A stretch of 64,000 bases of DNA from assembly GCA_023404345.1 (NCBI GenBank), contig JAEYCB010000066.1, positions 1 to 64,000 of the forward strand, in the 5' to 3' direction. The notes below the pieces were generated by a model, which did not search any database, had not been told where the DNA came from, and saw only the letters and a program-made list of their open reading frames with translations. A program made the position numbers and the translations under genes. Of the stretch, positions 17,284 through 24,663 are shown piece by piece (the stretch's first letter is position 1; each line of letters begins with the position of its first letter). Source of the DNA: Bacillota bacterium (GTDB lineage: Bacteria > Bacillota > Clostridia > Christensenellales > Aristaeellaceae).

Positions 17284-18786
17284 ATGCGGTCAACCTTTTT
17301 TCACAGCCTCAGGCGTAATGAGGACATGCTGGCGGAAAGCCTGAACCTGGATCAAAACGACGATATTGTTACCCGGTCCTTTACGGCGTTGGGGCGCAGC
17401 TGTACGCTGTATTTTGTGGAGGGCATGTGTTCCGGGCAACGGATGTCGGAAAGCGTGCTGCGTCCACTGCTGCGTGCACAGGAGGATTTGAGCGGACGGC
17501 AGGCGCTGGAAGCCGTGATCCATCGGCTTATCGAAGCGCCGGAGGTAAAAACCGAAAAACAGCCCTATGCCGCCATCGAGCAGCTGATGCGCGGTCAGGC
17601 GCTGCTGCTGATGGACACTGTGGATGAGGCGGTGCTTGTGGACATGCGCGGCTATATCCGGCGTCCGGTCTCCATTCCGCAGACGGAAAACGTGGTTATC
17701 GGACCGCACGAGGCTTTCACAGAGCCGCTGCGCGACAATCTGACTTTGCTGCACCGCATGCTCCCCACCCCAAGGCTGATCTGCAAGCTGGGGCAGGTGG
17801 GCACGCGTATCTCCACACAGACGGCGGTTTGCTATCTGGACGGTATCTGCCCGCAAGAGACGGTGGATGAAATCCAGCACCGGCTGGCATCTTCGGCCTT
17901 GGATCACGTACTTACCGTGGGTGAACTTTCCCAGCTGATCGAGGATGATCCCTTCGCGTCTCTGCCTCAAGTGGTATCCACCGAGCGGCCAGACAGGGCA
18001 GTGAGCTTTCTTCTGGAGGGGCAGGCGGTCATCCTCATCGACGGAAGCCCTCGTTGCCTGGCCATGCCGGTGAGCCTGTGGCATCTGTTTCATGCGCCTG
18101 ATGATAGCTATATGCGTTGGATGTACGGCACATTCATGCGTGTGGTGCGCGCGGCAGGCGCTGTGTTGGCGTTACTATTGCCGGCGGTGTTTGTGAGCAT
18201 GGTGATCTTCCACCCGCTGGCGCTTCCCATGTCGCTTTTGACCAACATTATCCAGAGCCGCTCGATTGTATCCATCAGCCTTTTTGGTGAGGCTGTGCTG
18301 ATGCTGACGGTCTTTGACCTCATCAACGAGGCAGGTACGCGTATTCCGGGGCTGATGGGGTCCTCCTTCGGACTGGTGAGTGCACTGATTTTGGGAACTG
18401 CTGCCGTGGATGCCGGGCTGGTGAGTCCGCTTTTGATTATCGTGGTGGCGCTGTCTGGCTTGGGTAGCTATGCGCTGCCCAACTATTCGCTGAGCTTTGC
18501 ATTTCGCATGGGGCAGATGGCGCTGCTCATTGCTGGTGGCCTGATGGGACTTCCCGGCGTATGCCTGCTGCTGCTTTTGATGGTGTTGCGTGTGGCTGGC
18601 ATGGAAAGCCTGGGCCGGCCGTTTCTTGCGCCTGTCAGTCCGGGTCGGTTGCACAATCCGGACCTGATTTTGCGGGGACCGGTGTTTCGGCAGCGGCTGC
18701 GCTCCTATGTGGCGAAGCCGGATAACCTGCTGCGTGCGCATGGGCGTATGCGTCGCTTCTGGGACAAGGGGCGTGGGCATCCATGA
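17284..18786 (+). CDS. Germinant receptor A subunit (GerA/GerAA family)
   Basis: 500 residues from an ATG at 17284 behind GGAGG; an alternative ATG lies at 17272. The soluble N-terminal half (1-275) begins with RNEDMLAESLNLDQNDDIVTR-type sequence and carries the GerA family traits; five or so membrane helices span about 285-460, with LFGEAVLMLTVFDLINEAG as the most conserved block. In spores the A subunit sits in the inner membrane with B and C and takes part in germinant sensing. The stop overlaps the next start by 4 bases. Length matches the family. Confidence 0.9.
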   Translation: MRSTFFHSLRRNEDMLAESLNLDQNDDIVTRSFTALGRSCTLYFVEGMCSGQRMSESVLRPLLRAQEDLSGRQALEAVIHRLIEAPEVKTEKQPYAAIEQLMRGQALLLMDTVDEAVLVDMRGYIRRPVSIPQTENVVIGPHEAFTEPLRDNLTLLHRMLPTPRLICKLGQVGTRISTQTAVCYLDGICPQETVDEIQHRLASSALDHVLTVGELSQLIEDDPFASLPQVVSTERPDRAVSFLLEGQAVILIDGSPRCLAMPVSLWHLFHAPDDSYMRWMYGTFMRVVRAAGAVLALLLPAVFVSMVIFHPLALPMSLLTNIIQSRSIVSISLFGEAVLMLTVFDLINEAGTRIPGLMGSSFGLVSALILGTAAVDAGLVSPLLIIVVALSGLGSYALPNYSLSFAFRMGQMALLIAGGLMGLPGVCLLLLLMVLRVAGMESLGRPFLAPVSPGRLHNPDLILRGPVFRQRLRSYVAKPDNLLRAHGRMRRFWDKGRGHP

Positions 18787-19910
18787 TGACAGGCTGGTTC
18801 CGGCGGGCTCGGCAGACGCGCAGCACCGTGACGAATCGGGAGGAGGCGCATCGCCAGCAGCGCCGCGCGGCATGCGCTGCTTACCGTACGCTGGGTGGTA
18901 TTCAGCTGGCTGCGCAGCTGATGCTGTGGGTGACGCTGTATGCATATGACAGGCTGGTACAAACTACCTGGCAGGCGGCACTGCTGCTGGCGCTGCCGCT
19001 GGCTGGGCTGTGGGTGCTCTGGCGCGGCGGTGAAAGCGCCCTTTCTACCGTAAACGGAGCGCGCTGCACACTGTTCCTTTTACCGTGTCTTATACTGGAC
19101 GCGGCGGTTTTGCTGCGTACACTGGCGGGATATATCAGCCAGTTGATTCCGGAATACCCGTTTTGGGCCTGCGCCGTGGTTCCAGCAGTGCTGTGCTGGC
19201 TGGCGACCCTGCTTTCCAGAGAAAATGGGACGGCCTATGGGGCAAGTCTGTTTCGGTGGCTGTTGCTTGGTCTGTTTTTGCTGGCAACGATATTTTTAAA
19301 TGCCAATGCGCATCCGGTTCGTCTGTGGCCTTTGCTGGGACAGGGACCGGGACGCACCGCAGCGGAGGCGCTGGCTGGTGTAGGAAGCGGCTGGGGCGTT
19401 GCGCTGCTGTTTGCGCTGCCGCTGCATTCCCGGCGCGCTGCTGCCGCGCCGTCTGTCGGAGAAAATGAGGCTGGACGTACCGTGCTTTGGACGGCGCTGC
19501 CGTGGGTGATGTGCGTGATCTGGGCGCTGTGGTATGCCATGGTCCGGCCCTGGCGCAGCGGCGATGTATTGGATGTGGGAGAACGCCTCATGAGGCTGGC
19601 CCGGCATTCGCACAGCCCACTGCTCTATGAGTGCAGCGGCCTGTTATGGATGCTGCTTTTGCCCCTTGCATTGACCGGCTGTGCCGTGAGCGGCGAAAAG
19701 CTGCTGCGTTCGGCTGCACCTCGTGTGCCCCGTTCGATAGCGGCCTTGATTCCTCTGCTGCCGGGCACGGTGGCGGCGCTGGTCTGGCCGGACGATCTGC
19801 TTGGTGCGCTGGGCTGGGCACTGCCCTGGCGCGCGCTGCTCAGCGCCGCGGTGGGCGGAATGCTCTGGGTGCTATCGGCTCGGGCGGGAAGGAAGGTGCA
19901 TGCCGGATGA
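18783..19910 (+). CDS. Divergent germinant receptor B subunit (GerAB-like permease)
   Basis: 375 residues with about ten hydrophobic helices and the size of GerAB, an amino-acid-permease-fold protein that binds the germinant. Sequence motifs of GerAB are weak here; the assignment rests on its place between the A and C subunits, with ATGA-type overlaps on both sides. Polar loops are rich in Arg and Ala. It could be a strongly diverged B subunit with an unusual germinant. An unrelated membrane protein is unlikely in this position. Confidence 0.7.
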   Translation: MMTGWFRRARQTRSTVTNREEAHRQQRRAACAAYRTLGGIQLAAQLMLWVTLYAYDRLVQTTWQAALLLALPLAGLWVLWRGGESALSTVNGARCTLFLLPCLILDAAVLLRTLAGYISQLIPEYPFWACAVVPAVLCWLATLLSRENGTAYGASLFRWLLLGLFLLATIFLNANAHPVRLWPLLGQGPGRTAAEALAGVGSGWGVALLFALPLHSRRAAAAPSVGENEAGRTVLWTALPWVMCVIWALWYAMVRPWRSGDVLDVGERLMRLARHSHSPLLYECSGLLWMLLLPLALTGCAVSGEKLLRSAAPRVPRSIAALIPLLPGTVAALVWPDDLLGALGWALPWRALLSAAVGGMLWVLSARAGRKVHAG

Positions 19911-21016
19911 AACGTGTATGGTTGCTGTGCCTTATACTGGCGGCAGCCCCGCTGCTGGGCGCGTGCAGCTATGCCTCGCTGGAACGACAGGTGTATTCCA
20001 TCTGCCTGAGCGTGGACCTGGACGAGAAAGGACGCTATCAGGTGGGTGTGCAGGCCCCTCAAAGCAGCACCGAAAGCGGGGCGGCTGCCTACGACGTGCT
20101 GACAGCCACGGGAGATAGCTTTGATGACGCTATGCGCGTACTGTCCGCCTCCACACCCTATCCCTTCAACTTTTCGCAGGTGCGCCTGTGTCTGATCAGC
20201 TATGACCTGGCGGCTACCACGCACCTGCGTCCGTTGCTGCGCACGCTCTTTGAGATGCCCAGCATGCGGCCTGACGCATATGTGATGGTGGCGCTGGGCA
20301 ACGCAGCCGAGGTGATGGCCGCTCAGAAGCCGGACTTAGGCATGCGGCTGAGTACGCATCTCAACCTGCTGTTTGAACAGCTTCGCCAGGAACGCATGCT
20401 GCCCTACAGCAGCCTTTCATCCTGCGTGCAGGAGCTTGGCGACGGCAAAGCGGACCTGCTTTTGTGTATCTGCGCTGTGAACCAGAGTCTGGTGCCCGAG
20501 CAAGAGAAAAGTGGCGAGGATGCTTCCACAGGTTCGCAGGACGGAGCGGGTCAGAGCGGCGGGGACAGTTCTGGAACAGACGCCGCAGCCTTTGCCGGAG
20601 GTGAACCCTGGTCCGATGTTATGCTGCCGGAGTATATTCTGGCGGGCTTGCTGCCCCAGACTAGCATCAATCCCGTCGAATATCTGGGCAGTGCCGCTGT
20701 GAGCGAGGGGCGCGTAAGTGGCCTTTTGACCGCGCGCGAGACGCAGATTGCTACGCTGGCTATGATTGAAGGACGGCGTGCCGTCGCCATCGACGGCGAG
20801 CAGCTTCAGCTTCAGTTGTTTTTGCCCAAGGATAGCGTCCTTGCTCAAAACCAGCAGGAAGTACAGGCCGTATTGGAAAAGCTACAGGCCCTGGGCTGCG
20901 ATTCCTTTGGGTTTGGCTGGCATGCCGCCGGGGCGTTTTATACGGATGCGCAGCTGGAGGCATATGGGTTTCGCAGGCGTTTTCGAGAGGCGCAGGTTGT
21001 GACCTGCCTGAGGTAA
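19907..21016 (+). CDS. Germinant receptor C subunit, lipoprotein (Ger(x)C family)
   Basis: 369 residues from the ATG at 19907, which overlaps the B-subunit stop. A signal peptide ends in the lipobox LLGAC with Cys20, the expected diacylglycerol attachment site. The rest follows GerAC layout: an N-terminal domain (SVDLDEKGRYQVGVQ), a low-complexity Ser/Gly/Asp linker at about 200-235, and a C-terminal domain ending with the KLQALGCDSFGFGWH region. Lipidated C subunits anchor the receptor at the outer face of the spore inner membrane. Last gene of the ger operon. Confidence 0.88.
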   Translation: MKRVWLLCLILAAAPLLGACSYASLERQVYSICLSVDLDEKGRYQVGVQAPQSSTESGAAAYDVLTATGDSFDDAMRVLSASTPYPFNFSQVRLCLISYDLAATTHLRPLLRTLFEMPSMRPDAYVMVALGNAAEVMAAQKPDLGMRLSTHLNLLFEQLRQERMLPYSSLSSCVQELGDGKADLLLCICAVNQSLVPEQEKSGEDASTGSQDGAGQSGGDSSGTDAAAFAGGEPWSDVMLPEYILAGLLPQTSINPVEYLGSAAVSEGRVSGLLTARETQIATLAMIEGRRAVAIDGEQLQLQLFLPKDSVLAQNQQEVQAVLEKLQALGCDSFGFGWHAAGAFYTDAQLEAYGFRRRFREAQVVTCLR

Positions 21017-21078
21017 AGATACACATTTATGTAGCTGGTACGGAGAATTGTTGCTCAAACAAGTGGCTTTAATTATGA

Positions 21079-21115
21079 AAACCGTCCTTCCTATGGATTT
21101 GGGAGGGACGGTTTG
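21079..21115 (+). terminator. Terminator of the ger operon
   Basis: AACCGTCCTTCC pairs over 12 bp (one G:U) with GGGAGGGACGGTT, followed by TTTG. Confidence 0.6.
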
Positions 21116-21206
21116 TGCGCTGCTTATCGTGGCCTTTATAAAATGGTCGAACGCAAAAAACCTAAAATATACAGCAATGAATTGAATGGCGCGCTTTTGT
21201 GCATCG

Positions 21207-21215
21207 TGTTACAAT
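21207..21215 (+). promoter_or_regulatory. Extended -10 promoter of the sugar ABC operon
   Basis: TG-T-TACAAT, about 70 bases before the start; no good -35 at 17 bases, consistent with an extended -10 element and possible activator control. Confidence 0.45.
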
Positions 21216-21284
21216 ATTGCCATGAAAAGGGCGCATGCCCTTGTGCAACTTGACCGTTCTATGCAACGAAGGAGGCGTTTGTTC

Positions 21285-22580
21285 ATGAAAAAACTTGTTA
21301 GCCTGTTCCTTGCGCTGATCCTGGCGCTTGGCCTGAGCATTCCTGCGATGGCTGAGGGCACCACCCTGAGCGTGGCCGCCATTGAAACGGCTTACGGCTC
21401 TGAGATCTGGCAGGAGGTTACCGCTGCGTTCACCGAACTCACCGGCATTCAGGTGGACCTGGTGACTGACAAAAACCTGGAGGACGTAATCTCCGCGCCC
21501 ATGAAGGCCGGCGATTTCCCCGATGTGGTACATCTGGCTACCGGCCGTCCCGCCGCGCTGACCGAGACCCTCATCAAGGAAAACCTGCTTGAGGACATCA
21601 CCGACGTGCTGAGCATGACCGTGCCCGGCGAAGACAAGCTGGTAAGTGAGAAGATCGTTCCTGGCTTCACCGAGAGCTCTATGACCAATCCCTACGGCGA
21701 CGGAAAGACCTACATGGCTCCCATGTTCTACAGCCCCTGCGGCCTGTTCTACAACGCTGGTCTGTTTAAGGAAAAAGGATGGGAAGTGCCCGAGACCTGG
21801 GATGAGATGTGGGAGCTGGGCGACAAGGCTGCTGCCGAAGGCATTGCGCTGTTTGCCTATCCTACCGCCGGCTACTTTGATGCGTTCTTCTATGCGCTGC
21901 TCTACGAATGCGGCGGCCCCGAATTCTTCGATCAGGCCACCCACTATGCCGAGGGTATCTGGGACACCGAGGAAGCCAAGACGGCCTTTGATATCGTTGC
22001 CAAGCTGGCTACCTACACCGAAAAGTCCGCTCCCTCCAATGCCAACAACGATAACTTCACCAAGAACCAGCAGCTGATTCTGGACAACAAGGCGCTCTTT
22101 ATGCCCAACGGCAACTGGGTGATTGGCGAAATGGCTGAAGCGCCCCGCGCTGAGGGCTTTGAGTGGGGCTTCACCGCTCTGCCTGCTGCGACCGAAGGCG
22201 GAGACCGCTACAGCTATACCTGGTTTGAGCAGCTCTGGATTCCCTCCGAGGCCGCCAACAAGGATGCTGCCAAGCAGTTTGTGGCTTTCATGTACTCTGA
22301 TGTGGCCGCCGAGATCTTTGCCAAGGGCAACGCCATTCAGCCCATCGTCGGCTTTGCCGATAAGCTGGAGGGTGACAACAAGATTTACTACTCCATCTAC
22401 GACAACGGCGCCAAGGCTGCTCTGGGTGGCTTCGCCGCCACTGATCCCGTCGAGGGCGTGAACATCGGCGATACGGTGTTTGGCACGGTGAACTCTCTGG
22501 TCAGTGGCGACAAGACCCAGGAACAGTGGATTGAGCAGATCAAGAGCGATAGCGATCTTCTGCGTCAGGCACTGAAATAA
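21285..22580 (+). CDS. Extracellular sugar-binding protein of an ABC importer (family 1)
   Basis: 431 residues from an ATG behind AAGGAGG. The N terminus is a plain signal peptide ending PAMA (cleavage near residue 23) with no cysteine for lipid attachment, unusual for a Gram-positive binding protein. The mature part has the two-lobe family 1 carbohydrate-binding layout (FPDVVHL at about 75, GKTYMAPMFYSPCGLFYN at about 140, ETWDEMWELGDKA, NGNWVIGEM). Followed by two permeases and a GH112 phosphorylase, so its ligand is probably a galactosyl-N-acetylhexosamine disaccharide or a related oligosaccharide. No ATPase is encoded; a shared MsmX/MsiK-type ATPase is presumably used. Confidence 0.9.
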   Translation: MKKLVSLFLALILALGLSIPAMAEGTTLSVAAIETAYGSEIWQEVTAAFTELTGIQVDLVTDKNLEDVISAPMKAGDFPDVVHLATGRPAALTETLIKENLLEDITDVLSMTVPGEDKLVSEKIVPGFTESSMTNPYGDGKTYMAPMFYSPCGLFYNAGLFKEKGWEVPETWDEMWELGDKAAAEGIALFAYPTAGYFDAFFYALLYECGGPEFFDQATHYAEGIWDTEEAKTAFDIVAKLATYTEKSAPSNANNDNFTKNQQLILDNKALFMPNGNWVIGEMAEAPRAEGFEWGFTALPAATEGGDRYSYTWFEQLWIPSEAANKDAAKQFVAFMYSDVAAEIFAKGNAIQPIVGFADKLEGDNKIYYSIYDNGAKAALGGFAATDPVEGVNIGDTVFGTVNSLVSGDKTQEQWIEQIKSDSDLLRQALK

Positions 22581-22595
22581 GGTCCACAATCCGCC

Positions 22596-22634
22596 GGCCG
22601 CGGCAAGCAGGAAGCTGCTCGCCGCGGCCTTTCT
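22596..22634 (+). terminator. Stem-loop between binding protein and first permease
   Basis: GGCCGCGGC (22596-22604) and GCCGCGGCC (22621-22629), then TTTCT. In the middle of an operon it probably terminates part of the transcripts or protects the 3' end, giving more binding protein than permease. Confidence 0.6.
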
Positions 22635-22669
22635 CATCGGCCTGGCTTCTGTGAGAGGAGGAGAACGCC

Positions 22670-23563
22670 TTGGATAAGCAAAAAGGAAGAGGCGGGTTCA
22701 TTGCAATGTGCATACTGCCGGCGGTGATCCTGTTTTTCGTCTTCATGATTTTGCCTACCTTCAATATTTTCCGCATGTCTTTATATAAGTGGGGCGGCTT
22801 TTCGTCAAAACGTACATTTGTAGGGTTTGAGAATTTTACCAAGCTTTTTAAGGACATGAAGTTTTTGCAGTCTGTGGAAAACACGCTGCTTTTGATTGTG
22901 GTCGTCAGCGTGATTACCATGTCGCTGGCCATCATTTTTGCGGCGTGCCTGTCCCGCGAAAAGATCAAGGGGCAGAACTTCTTCCGTGTCGTTTTCTATA
23001 TTCCCAACATTCTCTCCATCGTTATCATCAGCGCCATTTTCTCAGCCATTTATGATGCCAATAACGGCATGCTCAATTCCATCCTTGCATTGTTTAAGGG
23101 CGCTGATGCTCAGCCTGTTTACTGGCTGGGTGATCAAAGCATCGTGATCTACAGTCTGGCCGGAGCCATGATCTGGCAGGCCATTGGCTACTATATGGTC
23201 ATGTACATGGCGTCCATGGCCTCCATCCCTGAATCGCTGTACGAGTCGGCCAACCTGGAAGGCGCGGGACGTGTACATCAGTTCTTCCACATCACGCTGC
23301 CGCTGATCTGGACCAACCTGCGCACAACACTGACCTTCTTCATCATCTCCACCATCAACATGAGCTTTATGTTCGTCAAGGCTATGACCTCCGGTGGGCC
23401 AGACGGCAGTACTGAGGTATTTCTCAGTTACATGTACAAGCAGGCGTACACCAACTCTGCCTATGGCTACGGCATGGCGATCGGCGTGGTGGTGTTTGCG
23501 TTCTCCTTCGCACTCAGCGCCATCATCAATGCCATCACCAAGCGTGATGTGCTGGAATACTAA
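22670..23563 (+). CDS. Sugar ABC transporter permease (MalF/UgpA type)
   Basis: 297 residues from a TTG at 22670 with AGGAGGAG 6 bases upstream. Six membrane helices, with the cytoplasmic EAA loop reading YESANLEGAGRVHQFFHI followed by TLPL at about 184-205, which contacts the ATPase. The N-terminal PAVILFFVFMILPTFNIFRMS block is typical of the UgpA/MalF branch. It pairs with the permease 12 bases downstream. Confidence 0.93.
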   Translation: MDKQKGRGGFIAMCILPAVILFFVFMILPTFNIFRMSLYKWGGFSSKRTFVGFENFTKLFKDMKFLQSVENTLLLIVVVSVITMSLAIIFAACLSREKIKGQNFFRVVFYIPNILSIVIISAIFSAIYDANNGMLNSILALFKGADAQPVYWLGDQSIVIYSLAGAMIWQAIGYYMVMYMASMASIPESLYESANLEGAGRVHQFFHITLPLIWTNLRTTLTFFIISTINMSFMFVKAMTSGGPDGSTEVFLSYMYKQAYTNSAYGYGMAIGVVVFAFSFALSAIINAITKRDVLEY

Positions 23564-23575
23564 GGAGGCGTCAGC

Positions 23576-24469
23576 ATGAAAGAAAAACGCAAGCCTCGCT
23601 TTACCGGCGAACAGCTCTATCATATTTTTATCTACGTGGTGCTGGCAGTGCTGGCCATTTGCATTCTGGTGCCCGTGGGCTGGGTGTTCATGGCTTCCAT
23701 CAAGCAGAACGCCGAGTTCTACGGCAGCCCTTGGGCGCTTCCCATGGGCGTGTATTGGCAAAACTTTGTGGACGCCTGGACCACGGCCCGCATGGGCGAG
23801 TTCATGCTCAACTCCGTGCTGACTACGGCCATCGCCTTGGCACTGCTGCTGGTGGTGGCTCTGCCTGCCGCTTATGTGCTCAGCCGCTTCCGCTTCCGCG
23901 GCGTCAAACTGCTCAACACCCTGTTCATGGGCGGCCTGTTCATCAACGTCAACTACATCGTCGTGCCCATCTTCCTGATGTTTGTGGATGCGGATAAGGC
24001 GTTGCGCGGTATTGGACTGGAGGGATTCTTCCTCAACAATATCGTGATGCTGGCAGTGGTGTATGCATCTACGGCCCTGCCCTTTACCATCTATCTGCTG
24101 TCCGGATATTTTGCCACGTTGCCCAAAGCCTATGAGGAAGCAGCTTATATCGACGGCGCGTCCTACTCACGTACTATGGTCAAGGTCATCTTCCCCATGG
24201 CCAAGCCCAGCATTGTGACGGTGATCCTGTTTAACTTCCTGTCCTTCTGGAACGAGTACATCATCGCCATGACGCTGCTGACCGATCCCAAGGGTCCCAA
24301 GACCCTGCCGGTGGGATTGATGAACCTGATGAAGGCGCAGAACGCCGCCGCCCAGTACGGACAGATGTATGCCGGCTTGGTGCTGGTGATGCTGCCTACG
24401 CTGATCCTCTATATCTGCGTGCAGAAGAAGCTGACGCAGGGCATGACCTTGGGCGGCCTGAAAGGATGA
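23576..24469 (+). CDS. Sugar ABC transporter permease (MalG/UgpE type)
   Basis: 297 residues, ATG at 23576 behind AAGGAGG. Six helices, a long first periplasmic-side loop with SPWALPMG, and the EAA motif YEEAAYIDGASYSRTMVKVI at about 183-202 followed by FPMAKPS. It completes the translocation pore with the preceding gene. A short ORF and the GH112 gene follow with gaps of 7 and 10 bases, so import and phosphorolysis are co-expressed. Confidence 0.93.
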   Translation: MKEKRKPRFTGEQLYHIFIYVVLAVLAICILVPVGWVFMASIKQNAEFYGSPWALPMGVYWQNFVDAWTTARMGEFMLNSVLTTAIALALLLVVALPAAYVLSRFRFRGVKLLNTLFMGGLFINVNYIVVPIFLMFVDADKALRGIGLEGFFLNNIVMLAVVYASTALPFTIYLLSGYFATLPKAYEEAAYIDGASYSRTMVKVIFPMAKPSIVTVILFNFLSFWNEYIIAMTLLTDPKGPKTLPVGLMNLMKAQNAAAQYGQMYAGLVLVMLPTLILYICVQKKLTQGMTLGGLKG

Positions 24470-24476
24470 GTGAGCG

Positions 24477-24653
24477 ATGGAATACACGAAACAGCGGATT
24501 CTTACAGCGGTGCGTGTGATCCTGTTCCTGCTTTTCTGCGGGCTGGTGATGCACGGCCAGCGGGGCATTTCCTATGCCAATCTGGGCGAGATGACCGTGG
24601 GGCTGGTAGGCATGCTCGTCCTCATCTGGGATTACAACAGAAGAAATCGTTGA
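24477..24653 (+). CDS. 58-residue membrane protein between ABC permease and GH112 genes (DUF6903-like)
   Basis: The frame from ATG at 24477 to TGA at 24653 encodes 58 residues: a short basic N terminus, a first hydrophobic segment (about 8-25), a second (about 38-52), and a basic RRNR end. It fits exactly between the permease stop and the phosphorylase start. I recall small DUF6903 proteins in this spot in GH112 operons, but this was not searched. It may be an accessory subunit of the importer. Confidence 0.6.
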   Translation: MEYTKQRILTAVRVILFLLFCGLVMHGQRGISYANLGEMTVGLVGMLVLIWDYNRRNR

Positions 24654-24663
24654 GGTGACCTGA

